Origin: Helicobacter magdeburgensis
Lineage (GTDB): Bacteria > Campylobacterota > Campylobacteria > Campylobacterales > Helicobacteraceae
Length of the DNA stretch: 64,000 nt
Direction of reading: 5' to 3'
Assembly (NCBI RefSeq): GCF_000765825.2
Contig: NZ_JRPE02000001.1
Span: forward strand, 1 to 64,000
Shown: positions 1 through 7,191 of the stretch, piece after piece
How the letters are laid out: each line of letters starts with the position of its first letter
How positions within the stretch are numbered: position 1 is the first letter of the stretch
The notes under the pieces: model-generated
Databases searched by the model: none
What the model was told of the DNA's origin: nothing
What the model saw: only the letters and a program-made list of their open reading frames with translations
Translations under genes and position numbers: made by a program

Positions 1-5
1 AAAAA

Positions 6-31
6 AGTTTGAAAAGTATAGTAATCAAACT
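6..31. other. Xer/dif-like recombination site at left edge (attL-like)
   Basis: Left arm AGTTTGAAAA, centre GTATAG, right arm TAATCAAACT. The right arm reverse-complements to AGTTTGATTA, so the arms form an imperfect inverted repeat around a 6-bp centre, the layout of an Xer core site. The same 26 bp recurs at 7082-7107. Confidence 0.75.
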
Positions 32-76
32 TTGAGAAAAACAGAGAAAAATAAGAAAAACAACATAAATAAATGC

Positions 77-82
77 TATAAT
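77..82 (+). promoter_or_regulatory. Putative -10 box of repA
   Basis: TATAAT lies 34 bp upstream of the GTG at 116, followed by an AGAGG ribosome site. It supports a repA start downstream of the Xer site rather than the longer reading frame that runs through the site. The same box is at 7153-7158 in unit 2. Confidence 0.55.
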
Positions 83-115
83 AGAAAGAAAATAGATTTA
101 AAGAGGTTAGTAATC

Positions 116-1153
116 GTGCAACTTAACGATTTTTCTTATGCGCGCTTTAATATGAGTGTAAGCGAGTTTAAAATACTCCTTGCTATGTTTGCAACGCTTG
201 ATTCTGTAAATCAAAGCGAATTTATAGAGCAAGAAGTTACAACAAGAGAATTAGCAGAAATTTTACAACACGAGAAAAACATAAATAACGAATCCTATTT
301 ATACGATATTATGCAGAAATTAGCTGAAAAAACCTATTTTAGCGATAATGGAGAATCTGCTATTGCTGTTCCATTTTTTAAATATATTAAAAAACAAGAT
401 GATAAAGCATTTTTAAAATTTAAATTTAATGATACGCTTAAGCCTTTTTTGCTTGAGCTTAGGCGTGATTTTGTAAAATTTAATTACACAGAAATCAAAG
501 ACTTACGAAGCTTTTATAGCATACGACTTTATATAATGCTTTTAACAGAGCTAAGGCAGAATCGGCAATGCTTGGTAATCGATTACAAGACATTGTGCGA
601 TACTTTGGGTTTGCCACGACATAGAGCCGAACGAAAAGATTTTGGAGTGTTTAATCAAAAAATCCTCACAAACTTTAGAAAAGATATGCTACTTAATGCT
701 TTTAATGTGGAGTTGCTAGACATACAAACCGAAAAAGTAGGCAAGAAAGTAGATAAGCTTATTTTTACCTTTGATTATAAAGGAATAAATAAGCGATTAG
801 AGGGGCAGAATAAGCGACTAATGGCGCGATATAGGAATATCGCAGATAAGGCAAGATACCTAATCGGAGAATCTCTCTCAATGGGTAAAGCAAAAGATTT
901 TAGGAATGTGTGGAAAATCATAGACACAAGTCATAATGAAAATGGCGTTTTTATCCTTGTGGAGAACTGGAGAGCTTACCGCGTAAAAATCCCTTGCAGG
1001 GACTGGAATGCGGTAAAACATATAGAGCATTTGTGTAATACCTACAAAGCGGCTCTATATACAAGGCTTACATTTGGAGATATAGAGGCAATGAGCGCGG
1101 AGAAGCTAGAGTTATACGAAAAGGGCAAAGCCTTAAAATCACTTTTGAAATAA
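116..1153 (+). CDS. repA: Plasmid replication initiator, Rep_3 family (unit 1)
   Basis: This is an initiator protein of about 345 aa that should bind the iterons downstream and open the plasmid origin. Two winged-helix-like halves are visible: the first contains FNMSVSEFKILLAMFATLDS near the N-terminus, the second begins around LRSFYSIRLYIMLLTEL, which is the layout of Rep_3/RepB-type initiators. The frame is open back to a TTG at 32 and in unit 2 to a GTG at 7063. I chose GTG 116 because a TATAAT box (77-82) and an AGAGG ribosome site precede it and because the longer versions would translate the recombination site. It is followed after 13 bp by the antitoxin gene. Family assignment is from motif appearance, not a search. 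Confidence 0.85.
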   Translation: MQLNDFSYARFNMSVSEFKILLAMFATLDSVNQSEFIEQEVTTRELAEILQHEKNINNESYLYDIMQKLAEKTYFSDNGESAIAVPFFKYIKKQDDKAFLKFKFNDTLKPFLLELRRDFVKFNYTEIKDLRSFYSIRLYIMLLTELRQNRQCLVIDYKTLCDTLGLPRHRAERKDFGVFNQKILTNFRKDMLLNAFNVELLDIQTEKVGKKVDKLIFTFDYKGINKRLEGQNKRLMARYRNIADKARYLIGESLSMGKAKDFRNVWKIIDTSHNENGVFILVENWRAYRVKIPCRDWNAVKHIEHLCNTYKAALYTRLTFGDIEAMSAEKLELYEKGKALKSLLK

Positions 1154-1166
1154 AGGGGCAAAAGAA

Positions 1167-1412
1167 ATGATTATCACCATAGAAAACGCGAACAAAGAGT
1201 TTTTGAAAGCAGTGCGAGAAATGGCTAAGATTGCAAACCTCAAAGTTAAAGCCACAAAGACAGAAGCGGATTTAAGCAAAGCCGACACACAGAATCTTAA
1301 AGAGATTTACACGCAATACAAGCGCGGAGAGCTAGAAACCATAAGTTTTAAAGAGCTTGACAAACAAGCACAAGCACATTTAAAGAACTTAAGGGCAAAA
1401 TATGCAAATTAG
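1167..1412 (+). CDS. Antitoxin of a RelE/ParE-type pair (unit 1)
   Basis: This 81-aa protein is charged and mostly helical in appearance (MIITIENANKEFLKAVREMA at the start). Its stop overlaps the start of the downstream toxin-like gene by 11 bp, the usual coupled order antitoxin then toxin. It has an AAAGGGGC ribosome site. No DNA-binding domain is certain by eye. The role as antitoxin is inferred from position beside a clear ParE/RelE-like gene. The pair sits between repA and the origin, where it would stabilise the plasmid after integration or excision. Confidence 0.7.
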   Translation: MIITIENANKEFLKAVREMAKIANLKVKATKTEADLSKADTQNLKEIYTQYKRGELETISFKELDKQAQAHLKNLRAKYAN

Positions 1413-1695
1413 TTTCAATAAGCATTTTAGCACTTCTTTAAATGCTATTTTGGAATATATCGCACAGCATAGCCCTAGCAATGCAGAATCTTTTTATAAT
1501 GAGCTTATGGCAAAAATCCACGCTTTACCCTCAAGCCCAAAAGCTTACAGAAAGAATCCACAAATCAACCAAGAGGACATAAGAGACCTTATATACAAAG
1601 GCTATGTGATACCTTTTGCCATAAGTAAAGATTGTATTACGATTCTAGCAATTTACAAAAGCAATCTTTGGAAACCTACAACCCCTAAAAAATAA
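1402..1695 (+). CDS. RelE/ParE superfamily toxin (unit 1)
   Basis: This 97-aa protein has the usual length and shape of ParE/RelE toxins: an N-terminal helix pair (HFSTSLNAILEYIAQHSP, then NAESFYNELMAKIHAL), then a basic segment, then the beta-strand core with RDLIYKGYVIPFAISKD and ITILAIYKSNLWKP at the C-terminus. ParE members poison gyrase and RelE members cut mRNA on the ribosome; the sequence alone does not decide which. It is translated in overlap with the upstream antitoxin gene. Confidence 0.8.
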   Translation: MQISFNKHFSTSLNAILEYIAQHSPSNAESFYNELMAKIHALPSSPKAYRKNPQINQEDIRDLIYKGYVIPFAISKDCITILAIYKSNLWKPTTPKK

Positions 1696-1728
1696 CCCCC
1701 CTTATTATTCTATTGTCGCTATTCGTAA

Positions 1729-1834
1729 CACATTGAAAAATGTAGATTTGCGCAAAAAATTCACATTGAAAAAAGTAGAATAACTGCCCATTTTCACATT
1801 GAAAAAAGTAGCGCACACATTGAAAAATGTAGAA
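1729..1834 (+). other. oriV: Iteron array, replication origin (unit 1)
   Basis: Four direct repeats with core CACATTGAAAAA(T/A)GTAG begin at 1729, 1762, 1795 and 1816. Spacings are 33, 33 and 21 bp, near whole helical turns (three, three, two). They lie in the 378-bp stretch between the toxin gene and the next gene (1696-2073), downstream of the Rep_3 initiator, as in iteron plasmids. An AT-rich segment follows. Confidence 0.85.
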
Positions 1835-1937
1835 TAGCAAAAATTAAGCTCGTAAAATAGGACTTTGTAAGCCTCGTAAAAAGAGTTAAAAACATCATTA
1901 GTTAAAAAGAGAGCCGCACAGAAAATTAAGACTTTGT

Positions 1938-2030
1938 TAAGGTATTGATTCAGTTATTCTTAATGTTTTCAACTCAAAAAACGCACACATTTTGCCCTTA
2001 AAACGCTCAAAATGTTAAAACCATACCTTA
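1938..2030. other. Inverted repeat between origin and mobilization genes (oriT candidate)
   Basis: TAAGGTAT at 1938-1945 is matched by ATACCTTA at 2023-2030. It lies between the iterons and the first gene of the mobilization block, where an oriT commonly sits. I see no recognised nic sequence, so this is a weak candidate. The stretch also has twice-repeated words (CTCGTAAAA, GACTTTGT). Confidence 0.3.
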
Positions 2031-2073
2031 CACTTACAGAATCCAATGTTTGGCTTTTAAAAGGGGAAAAAGA

Positions 2074-2490
2074 GTGTTTTATAGAGTGTATTACAAATTA
2101 AGCGCGGGAGGCAAAATCAACGAAGCCAAAGCCAAGCTAAAAAAAGATATAGACAATATGCAACGCGACTTTAAAAAGCCAAAGCACCATAAAAGGCGAA
2201 GCGAACGACAAGAAATGCTAAAAGAGCTACAAGAGAACCTAGAGAAGCAAATAGCAGAGCAAAGCCCCACAGAATCCGCCCCAACACAAAAGAAAGGAAA
2301 GCCATTTATGCCACCTAAGCCAAAGGCACAAGGCACACCCTTACAAAGTAAGCATTTTCAAAAGAAAGATGAAGCTATGCGCTTTATGAAACAGCATTAC
2401 GAGATTATGGAAATAATGCTTATCTATAAGCACACGGATAAATACGGTTGGGAGATGATTTTTGATAAATACACGCCAAAAGACTTTTAA
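2074..2490 (+). CDS. Hypothetical basic protein of the mobilization block (unit 1)
   Basis: I do not recognise this protein (about 138 aa). It is lysine-rich in its first half with a helical, charged run (KAKLKKDIDNMQRDFKKPK), a proline-rich linker (KGKPFMPPKPKAQGTP), and a compact C-terminal part with aromatic residues (YEIMEIMLIYKHTDKYGWEM). I chose the GTG at 2074 because AAGGGGA precedes it at good spacing; the open frame reaches a TTG at 2050 without a ribosome site. It is 11 bp upstream of the VirB5/TrbJ-like gene and likely co-transcribed with the relaxase. A relaxosome accessory role is a guess from position. Confidence 0.6.
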   Translation: MFYRVYYKLSAGGKINEAKAKLKKDIDNMQRDFKKPKHHKRRSERQEMLKELQENLEKQIAEQSPTESAPTQKKGKPFMPPKPKAQGTPLQSKHFQKKDEAMRFMKQHYEIMEIMLIYKHTDKYGWEMIFDKYTPKDF

Positions 2491-2501
2491 GGAGTAGGAA
2501 A

Positions 2502-3251
2502 ATGAAAATCGCAAAAAAATTACCTAGTATCGCTTTTTGCTTAAGTGTGGGACTTAGCACTGCTCAAGCAAACTTTCCTGTGATTGATGTTAGCTCAATT
2601 GCTCAAAGCATATTGCAATATACGCAAATGATACAAGAATTTACAAGATACGAAGCAGAGCTTAGGGCTATGGGAATCGACACAGGCAGAGTCGGCAAAA
2701 TTTTGCAAGATATAGATTCTATGAGTGATGAAATGATAAGCGGGATAAAAAAGGCAAATGAAATCCCAAGTGTTTTTACGCAAATGTTTGCAGAGATAAA
2801 CGAGAATTGCGAGTTTTTAAGCAAAAATGATAAATTTAAAGAAGCGAGGGAAAAGCTAAGTAAGGGAAAATACAAAGACAAGGACGAGAAAAGCAAAGCG
2901 GTTTTAAGCTGCTTAGGAGTGCTTGAAAATCCTATGGATATGATAGACATAAAAGATGAGCTTAGAAAAAAGGCAGATGAAGCCCTTAGAAAGAAAGACT
3001 ACAAGGCATACGAGGAAGCAAAAAAAGATTTACAACGCATAAAAAATACACAAGAATACATACGAAGTAAAGCCACAGACCAAAAGCTTACGCAATGGGC
3101 GGAATTTTATAAACGCTTTGATTCAGAGCAAGAGGACAAGAACAGCATTTACAACATCAAAAACATAAGAAACAAAGTAAGTAAAATAACAGAAAGTGCT
3201 AAAAAAGCGACTAACCCCCAAGAAGTAGCAAATACCACAAATGCACTTTAG
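2502..3251 (+). CDS. VirB5/TrbJ-like secreted protein, N-terminal part, frameshifted (unit 1)
   Basis: This gives 249 aa with a signal peptide (MKIAKKLPSIAFCLSVGLST, cleavage after AQA), then NFPVIDVSSIAQSILQYTQM and a helical body, as in TrbJ/VirB5 minor-pilin proteins. The frame ends at TAG 3249-3251. Reading on from 3248 in the -1 frame continues the protein as LEQILQLSMVQYEM and joins the next open frame (3272-3493). The ICE homologue at 61332-62531 is uninterrupted and ends with a similar motif (EFGFPSF versus EIGLPIMF here). This is therefore most likely one gene of about 330 aa broken by a 1-bp loss, identically in both units. A mobilizable plasmid carrying a pilus-tip-like protein is unusual. 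Confidence 0.65.
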   Translation: MKIAKKLPSIAFCLSVGLSTAQANFPVIDVSSIAQSILQYTQMIQEFTRYEAELRAMGIDTGRVGKILQDIDSMSDEMISGIKKANEIPSVFTQMFAEINENCEFLSKNDKFKEAREKLSKGKYKDKDEKSKAVLSCLGVLENPMDMIDIKDELRKKADEALRKKDYKAYEEAKKDLQRIKNTQEYIRSKATDQKLTQWAEFYKRFDSEQEDKNSIYNIKNIRNKVSKITESAKKATNPQEVANTTNAL

Positions 3252-3271
3252 AACAGATTTTACAGCTCTCT

Positions 3272-3493
3272 ATGGTGCAATATGAAATGTCTATGAACTC
3301 AAATAATTTCATCATAGAGTTTCTAAGTAAGGAACAGGAGGAAAAAAGAGAAAAAGCAACAAGGAAAAACGAAAAAGAGCTCGTAGATAAAAGCGAAAAG
3401 GAGTTTTCAAAGCTTTTTGAAAATGATACATTCTCTAAGTTTAAAGACGAGGTAAGGTATAACGAAATAGGCTTACCCATTATGTTTGAATAG
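3272..3493 (+). CDS. C-terminal part of the frameshifted VirB5/TrbJ-like protein (unit 1)
   Basis: The open frame from ATG 3272 gives 73 aa, with no convincing ribosome site. Upstream the same frame reads LEQILQLS directly after the stop of the preceding gene. It contains a charged helical run (KEQEEKREKATRKNEKELVD) and ends in EIGLPIMFE. The ICE VirB5/TrbJ-like protein has the same order (REEKMAMQGKN, then EFGFPSF at its end). I read this as the severed C-terminus, expressed only if the ribosome slips or re-initiates. Confidence 0.55.
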   Translation: MVQYEMSMNSNNFIIEFLSKEQEEKREKATRKNEKELVDKSEKEFSKLFENDTFSKFKDEVRYNEIGLPIMFE

Positions 3494-3504
3494 GGGGAGA
3501 GCCA

Positions 3505-5694
3505 ATGAGTAAGAGTGAGATTCTAAAAGAATACGAGGATATTTTTAAGCGTGTAGGCAAGATTAAAGATGAATCTTTGCAGAAAAAGGCGCAATCCTTG
3601 CAAAGCTCACTTAACTTTTTTAAATCTAAACCCGCGCAAAGCTCCATACATTTTAACAGCACCAAAGGCAAAGGCGCAAGGAAAAAGCCAAGTAACGCGC
3701 GACTTGCCTACGAACACAACACGCGCACACTCAATTTTACAGACAGCAGAATCGCAAAGGCAGAAAAGAATCAAGATTTAGCACAAATAGGAAGCCCTAT
3801 TTACGCGCTAGACACGCCAGAAAGAAACGAATATAAGGGCATTACAAGAGATGAATTTTTACAATTAGAGATGAGAGCGCGCGAGGACTACCGCAAAGCG
3901 TGGGGGCAATCTATGCAGAAAAAGGCGCAAATCTTTAAAGAAAGCATTGTGAATCTCCAAGAACACCACACAATGCAAGACCTAGAGAATCTAACGCAGA
4001 GGCTCAAAAAAGAATATAACTTAAATGCTTTACATATCGCAATACACCGCGACGAGGGGCATATAAATAAGCTCACGCACGAAAAGCAGTATAACTATCA
4101 CGCGCACATCATTTTTTTAAATTATGATTTTACAACGCATAAAAGCGTATTTAGACAATTTAGCAAAAAGGACTTGTCGCGTATGCAAGACTTAAACGCG
4201 GAAGTCTTAGGAATGCAAAGAGGCAAAAAGCACAAGAGAGAGCATATAAACAGATACCAGCTAGACCACAAGGCAAATAAGATTCTAGAAAATATCCACA
4301 AACTTACAAAAGAGATAAAGCAAGAGCTAAAACATCATCAGAGCCAAGAATTTAACGCAGAGGCAAAACTCATAGAGTTTTTAAAGGCAACAGAGCAAGG
4401 CAAAGAACAGATTCTACAAAGCATTAATGATAGCCAAGCCCACGCGATGAATAAGCTTTTAGCACAAGCCAATAATGCAGAGCTTCCAACAGAGCAAGAG
4501 CCAAAAAAGCTTTTACGCTTAAGGAGTAAATGGCAGTATAAAGCCCAAGAGGCAGAGCAGGGCAAAGAATCGCAAACAGAGCCAACAAAACCTAAGCTTT
4601 CCCCTTTTAAATCCAAACCAACACAAAGGAGCAAGACAATGGAAAAAGACTTAAGAGAACAAGAGCTACAAGAAGCGCGAGAACAAGAGCTACAAGAAGC
4701 AGAGCAAGAGGCTTTAGAATCTAGCTTTAAAGCTTTTGAAATGGGAACAGCAAACAGGCAAGAAATGGTGCTTATCATTGAAAATCAATCCAAAGCCTTA
4801 CAAAAACTTGCTAAAGAGCATAAGCTAGAAAAGCAAGATAAGCAAAAAGTAAAGGATTTTTGCGACATCGTGAAAAATAAAGAGTATTTAGAGAGAAGCG
4901 ACACGGAGCTCAAAAACTTTACGCAAAACATCATAAACTATAAAAGAAAGCTAAGCGCAGAGCTAAAAGGACAAGAAATGGAGCAAGGTATTACAAAAGC
5001 CTTTAGCACCGACTTTGATTTATGCAAAACACCAAAGGCAAAAGAGCAACACGCCGAGAATATCCTTAAAAATTATGAGGAGCAGTATAAAGATATTGAT
5101 AAGGCAATATCCATAATGCAAAAAGCAGAAGAAGGTATTAAAAAACAGCAGAGCCAAGAAGCAAAGATACATCAAGAGGAGAACAACGAGGCTAAAGAGC
5201 AAGAAGGAGATTCTAGCACACTTGATAGAGCAGTGAATGAGATTCAAAACTCAAGGAATGTTTTTGACTTCTTAAAGTGCTTATATGACCTAGAAAAAGG
5301 TATGTATGAGCTAGGCATAGGGAAAAAGCCAAATCCTCAAGAATTTAGCAAAAAGCTTAATGAGATGAAAGACAAAGCCCTAAGCAATGATTTTATAAAG
5401 CAGAGCCTTAATAAAATCAAAGAATGCAAGGACAAGATACAAGACTTCTCTAAGAATATAAAGCTTGAAATAGCATTCGCAAGGCAAATAAACAAAGATA
5501 TTGACTTACACGATTACAGCACACACAAAGACACAAAGCAAGAATATGTAAGGCGCATTGACAAGAAATTAGAATCCGCACTCAAAGAATGCCCCAATAT
5601 CAGAATAGATTACCCAAAAATGTATAAAAGGGCAGAGGAGATTACAAAGAATCGCGATAAGAGTAAAAACCAAAACAAAGGAGTAGAGAGATGA
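3505..5694 (+). CDS. mobA: MobA/MobL-family relaxase (unit 1)
   Basis: This 729-aa protein should nick the plasmid oriT and pilot the strand through a type IV secretion system. The N-terminal 210 residues hold the histidine metal site of MobA/MobL relaxases: LHIAIHRDEGH (H177, H181, H186) followed by YNYHAHIIF (H199, H201). The rest (from about residue 260) is a long, charged, coiled-coil-like region rich in EQ/KE repeats, including an EQELQEA repeat around residue 385. No helicase or primase motif is obvious. AGGGGGAGAG precedes the ATG. It ends in an ATGA overlap with the next gene. The plasmid has no secretion apparatus, so it would need a helper such as the ICE in this window. Confidence 0.9.
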   Translation: MSKSEILKEYEDIFKRVGKIKDESLQKKAQSLQSSLNFFKSKPAQSSIHFNSTKGKGARKKPSNARLAYEHNTRTLNFTDSRIAKAEKNQDLAQIGSPIYALDTPERNEYKGITRDEFLQLEMRAREDYRKAWGQSMQKKAQIFKESIVNLQEHHTMQDLENLTQRLKKEYNLNALHIAIHRDEGHINKLTHEKQYNYHAHIIFLNYDFTTHKSVFRQFSKKDLSRMQDLNAEVLGMQRGKKHKREHINRYQLDHKANKILENIHKLTKEIKQELKHHQSQEFNAEAKLIEFLKATEQGKEQILQSINDSQAHAMNKLLAQANNAELPTEQEPKKLLRLRSKWQYKAQEAEQGKESQTEPTKPKLSPFKSKPTQRSKTMEKDLREQELQEAREQELQEAEQEALESSFKAFEMGTANRQEMVLIIENQSKALQKLAKEHKLEKQDKQKVKDFCDIVKNKEYLERSDTELKNFTQNIINYKRKLSAELKGQEMEQGITKAFSTDFDLCKTPKAKEQHAENILKNYEEQYKDIDKAISIMQKAEEGIKKQQSQEAKIHQEENNEAKEQEGDSSTLDRAVNEIQNSRNVFDFLKCLYDLEKGMYELGIGKKPNPQEFSKKLNEMKDKALSNDFIKQSLNKIKECKDKIQDFSKNIKLEIAFARQINKDIDLHDYSTHKDTKQEYVRRIDKKLESALKECPNIRIDYPKMYKRAEEITKNRDKSKNQNKGVER

Positions 5695-5873
5695 TAACAT
5701 TTACAAAAAAAATAATCCAACTTCAGAACGAAATTAATAGTTTAAAAATTCTTTTGGAGAAAGAGAAAAAGCATAAAAGATATTTTGAAATAGAATTAAA
5801 AAAATTAAGAACGCGATATTTTAATTCTAAACAAAGTAATCCGACAATCATAATAAAAGAATATGCAGAATAA
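5691..5873 (+). CDS. Small coiled-coil protein coupled to mobA (unit 1)
   Basis: This 60-aa protein starts at an ATGA overlap with the mobA stop and is preceded by AAAGGAG, so translational coupling is likely. It reads as one basic amphipathic helix (KIIQLQNEINSLKILLEKEK, then KRYFEIELKKLRTRYF). Function is unknown; a relaxase partner is possible from position. Confidence 0.6.
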   Translation: MITFTKKIIQLQNEINSLKILLEKEKKHKRYFEIELKKLRTRYFNSKQSNPTIIIKEYAE

Positions 5874-5884
5874 GAAAAAATAAA

Positions 5885-6172
5885 ATGCAAAAAGAAATTA
5901 TACAAGCATACAAAACTTGTCCGAAATGGAGTGATAACGAAATGGAGGACAACAAACTAGCACCCCAAAAAAAATTTTCAATTTTTTTTAAAGTGCTGTT
6001 TGTTAAAATCTCAAAAAGGACCAAAACTTTTTTGAGATTTTTTAGAAAAGTTTGCTTGAAAATTTTTGCAATCTCTTTGATTTGTTTTTTAATCAAAGAG
6101 CCAAAACTTTTACAAACTTTTTCTCCTCCATTTCGTTATACTTTTTTTAAAAGGTTAAAATGTTATGGGTGA
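5885..6172 (+). CDS. Doubtful ORF over the inverted-repeat region (unit 1)
   Basis: This 95-aa frame is basic and Phe-rich with a hydrophobic patch (LKIFAISLICFLI). It lacks a good ribosome site and spans a strongly structured inverted-repeat region (5934-6139) that likely determines its composition. I would not trust it as a gene without expression data. Confidence 0.2.
   Translation: MQKEIIQAYKTCPKWSDNEMEDNKLAPQKKFSIFFKVLFVKISKRTKTFLRFFRKVCLKIFAISLICFLIKEPKLLQTFSPPFRYTFFKRLKCYG
5934..6139. repeat. Multi-hairpin inverted-repeat structure (unit 1)
   Basis: Perfect 16-bp outer arms: ATAACGAAATGGAGGA at 5934-5949 and its complement at 6124-6139. Inside are further perfect arms: AAAATCTCAAAAA (6005-6017) with 6029-6041; CTCTTTGATT (6073-6082) with 6091-6100; AAAAGTTTG (6046-6054) with 6113-6121. 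Structure this dense suggests an RNA, a transfer or single-strand initiation origin, or a MITE-like insert. It is not a protein signal. Confidence 0.6.
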
Positions 6173-6941
6173 AACAAAAGGGGAGTTTCAATTATTTTTA
6201 ATACTCTATGCAGAGTTTAAAAAAATTGAATCGGAGAGTGGGCATAAAATAATCCAAGACAAAGAGAACCCATATCATTTTTTTATTTTAGATTCTAATG
6301 AGAACTTTTTAGAAAAATTTTCATTAGAAGAATACATAAAGGAGCTACAAAATGACAATACCTCTACAAGAAAGAGCGGGGAAAGAGATAGTTATACCCA
6401 AAGAGAGGAAAGAGAGAGCGGCAGAGCCATTGGACGAATTAGAAGCACGATTGAAGAGAGAAGCAGACGAAGCAGAGCAATGGGCGAGGGAAGCCAAAGC
6501 ATAGGAGCAACAAGTAATAGAGTTGGAAGAATCCATACTCTCACGCCTAGAATCAGAATCCACGAGCTCACAAAGTTAAGACAAGCCGAGCAAAAACTTA
6601 CAGAGCTAGAAAGGCAGAAAGCAATCGATACATACAAGCAAATGCAACAAGATACAAGCATAAAACAGATAAACGAGCAAAATAGAGATATACAAGCAAC
6701 AGAGCAGGGGATACAAGCAGAATCTACAACACAAACAAATGATTCTGCTCCCTTGCAAACACGATTAGATAGAAATTTAAGAAATTACAGCAAGAGCCAA
6801 GAAGCTAAATATCTTGTGCGTTGTAATGCTCTAGTAAAAGAAGTTAAAGACAAAGGCATTACATTAGATTCTAAAAGCCTCAAACTTTTAGAAAGTTTCA
6901 ATAAAAAAGCACAAGATAAAATAAAAGGTTTAAGCAGATGA
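6165..6941 (+). CDS. Outer gene of an overlapping gene pair (unit 1)
   Basis: I do not recognise this 258-aa protein. Residues 1-62 look folded (FQLFLILYAEFKKIESESGH). Residues about 63-130 are an Arg/Ser/Gly-rich low-complexity stretch, exactly where the second frame encodes an acidic coiled coil. From about 130 it is helical (LTKLRQAEQKLTELERQKAI), resembling the C-termini of the two ICE proteins at 46073-46816 and 59633-60292. Relative to unit 2 it has E instead of V and I instead of F in the overlap. Its TGA overlaps the ATG of a small downstream ORF (6938). Confidence 0.65.
   Translation: MGETKGEFQLFLILYAEFKKIESESGHKIIQDKENPYHFFILDSNENFLEKFSLEEYIKELQNDNTSTRKSGERDSYTQREERESGRAIGRIRSTIEERSRRSRAMGEGSQSIGATSNRVGRIHTLTPRIRIHELTKLRQAEQKLTELERQKAIDTYKQMQQDTSIKQINEQNRDIQATEQGIQAESTTQTNDSAPLQTRLDRNLRNYSKSQEAKYLVRCNALVKEVKDKGITLDSKSLKLLESFNKKAQDKIKGLSR
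6352..6504 (+). pseudogene. Nested coiled-coil gene truncated in unit 1
   Basis: It starts at ATG 6352 with AAGGAG 7 nt upstream, in the +1 frame of the surrounding gene. A TAG at 6502-6504 stops it after 50 codons. In unit 2 the same position reads TTG and the frame continues to 75 codons. A second change (6406) turns the unit 2 tryptophan of the KEWKE motif into arginine. This copy therefore looks inactivated or shortened while the outer gene stays open. Confidence 0.55.
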
Positions 6942-7048
6942 AAAACTTTTATTTGTTTTTAAGCTTTTTTATGATTAGTTACTTTTTTAATTTTTGTTTG
7001 AAAAGTGTTTTTGCTAGTAAAGCTCTACACTTTTCTAAAATATCGTAA
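6938..7048 (+). CDS. Possible 36-aa membrane/secreted peptide (unit 1)
   Basis: The ATGA overlaps the stop of the preceding gene. The product is one basic start plus a hydrophobic Phe-rich segment (FYLFLSFFMISYFFNF) ending shortly after a VFAS cleavage-like motif. Coupled translation and a membrane or lysis-type peptide are possible. It is too short for firm support. Confidence 0.3.
   Translation: MKNFYLFLSFFMISYFFNFCLKSVFASKALHFSKIS
7000..7035. terminator. Inverted repeat closing the plasmid operon (unit 1)
   Basis: GAAAAGTGT at 7000-7008 pairs with ACACTTTTC at 7027-7035 around an 18-bp loop. There is no strong T-run after it, so it may be a weak terminator or a protein site. It lies just before the repA promoter region and the Xer site. 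Confidence 0.35.
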
Positions 7049-7065
7049 ATAAGGGGTTTATAGTG

Positions 7066-7071
7066 TATAAT
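7066..7071 (+). promoter_or_regulatory. TATAAT box beside the Xer site (unit 2 start)
   Basis: TATAAT is 10 bp upstream of the Xer left arm. The same box at 14142-14147 faces xerH after integration, so the element could add an outward promoter next to the recombinase gene. Confidence 0.35.
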
Positions 7072-7081
7072 AATGGAAAAA

Positions 7082-7107
7082 AGTTTGAAAAGTATAGTAA
7101 TCAAACT
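7082..7107. other. Xer-like site at the junction of the two plasmid units
   Basis: Left arm AGTTTGAAAA, centre GTATAG, right arm TAATCAAACT, identical to 6-31. This would be the native plasmid site, restored between tandem copies. Recombination between it and either flanking site would release a 7076-bp circle. Confidence 0.75.
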
Positions 7108-7191
7108 TTGAGAAAAACAGAGAAAAATAAGAAAAACAACATAAATAAATGCTATAATAGAAAGAAAATAGATTTAAAGAGGTTAGTAATC

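Larger units (their letters stand above)
1..7076 (+). mobile_element. Integrated mobilizable plasmid, unit 1 of a tandem pair
   Basis: This 7076-bp unit is followed at a fixed offset of 7076 bp by a near-identical second unit. It holds a complete small-plasmid gene set: replication initiator, toxin-antitoxin, iterons, relaxase and accessory genes. It starts and ends at an Xer-like site. The only differences I found from unit 2 are three A-to-T changes, at 6406, 6501 and 6503; non-coding parts were compared by eye only. The window opens exactly at the site, so whether chromosome or another unit lies to the left is unknown. Confidence 0.9.

Noticed and set aside
1729-1834. CRISPR array from the regularly spaced repeats
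   Set aside because: Repeats are short, intervals are 33/33/21 bp, no cas genes; iterons beside a Rep_3 initiator explain them.
2091-2336. Long minus-strand open frames such as this one in the plasmid (also 4338-4778 and 11414-11854)
   Set aside because: They are mirror images of Gln/Glu-rich coding sequence, give Cys/Ser/Leu-rich translations and lack ribosome sites.
5885-6172. 95-aa frame over the inverted-repeat structure as a secure gene
   Set aside because: No ribosome site; composition explained by the hairpins. Kept only as a doubtful entry.
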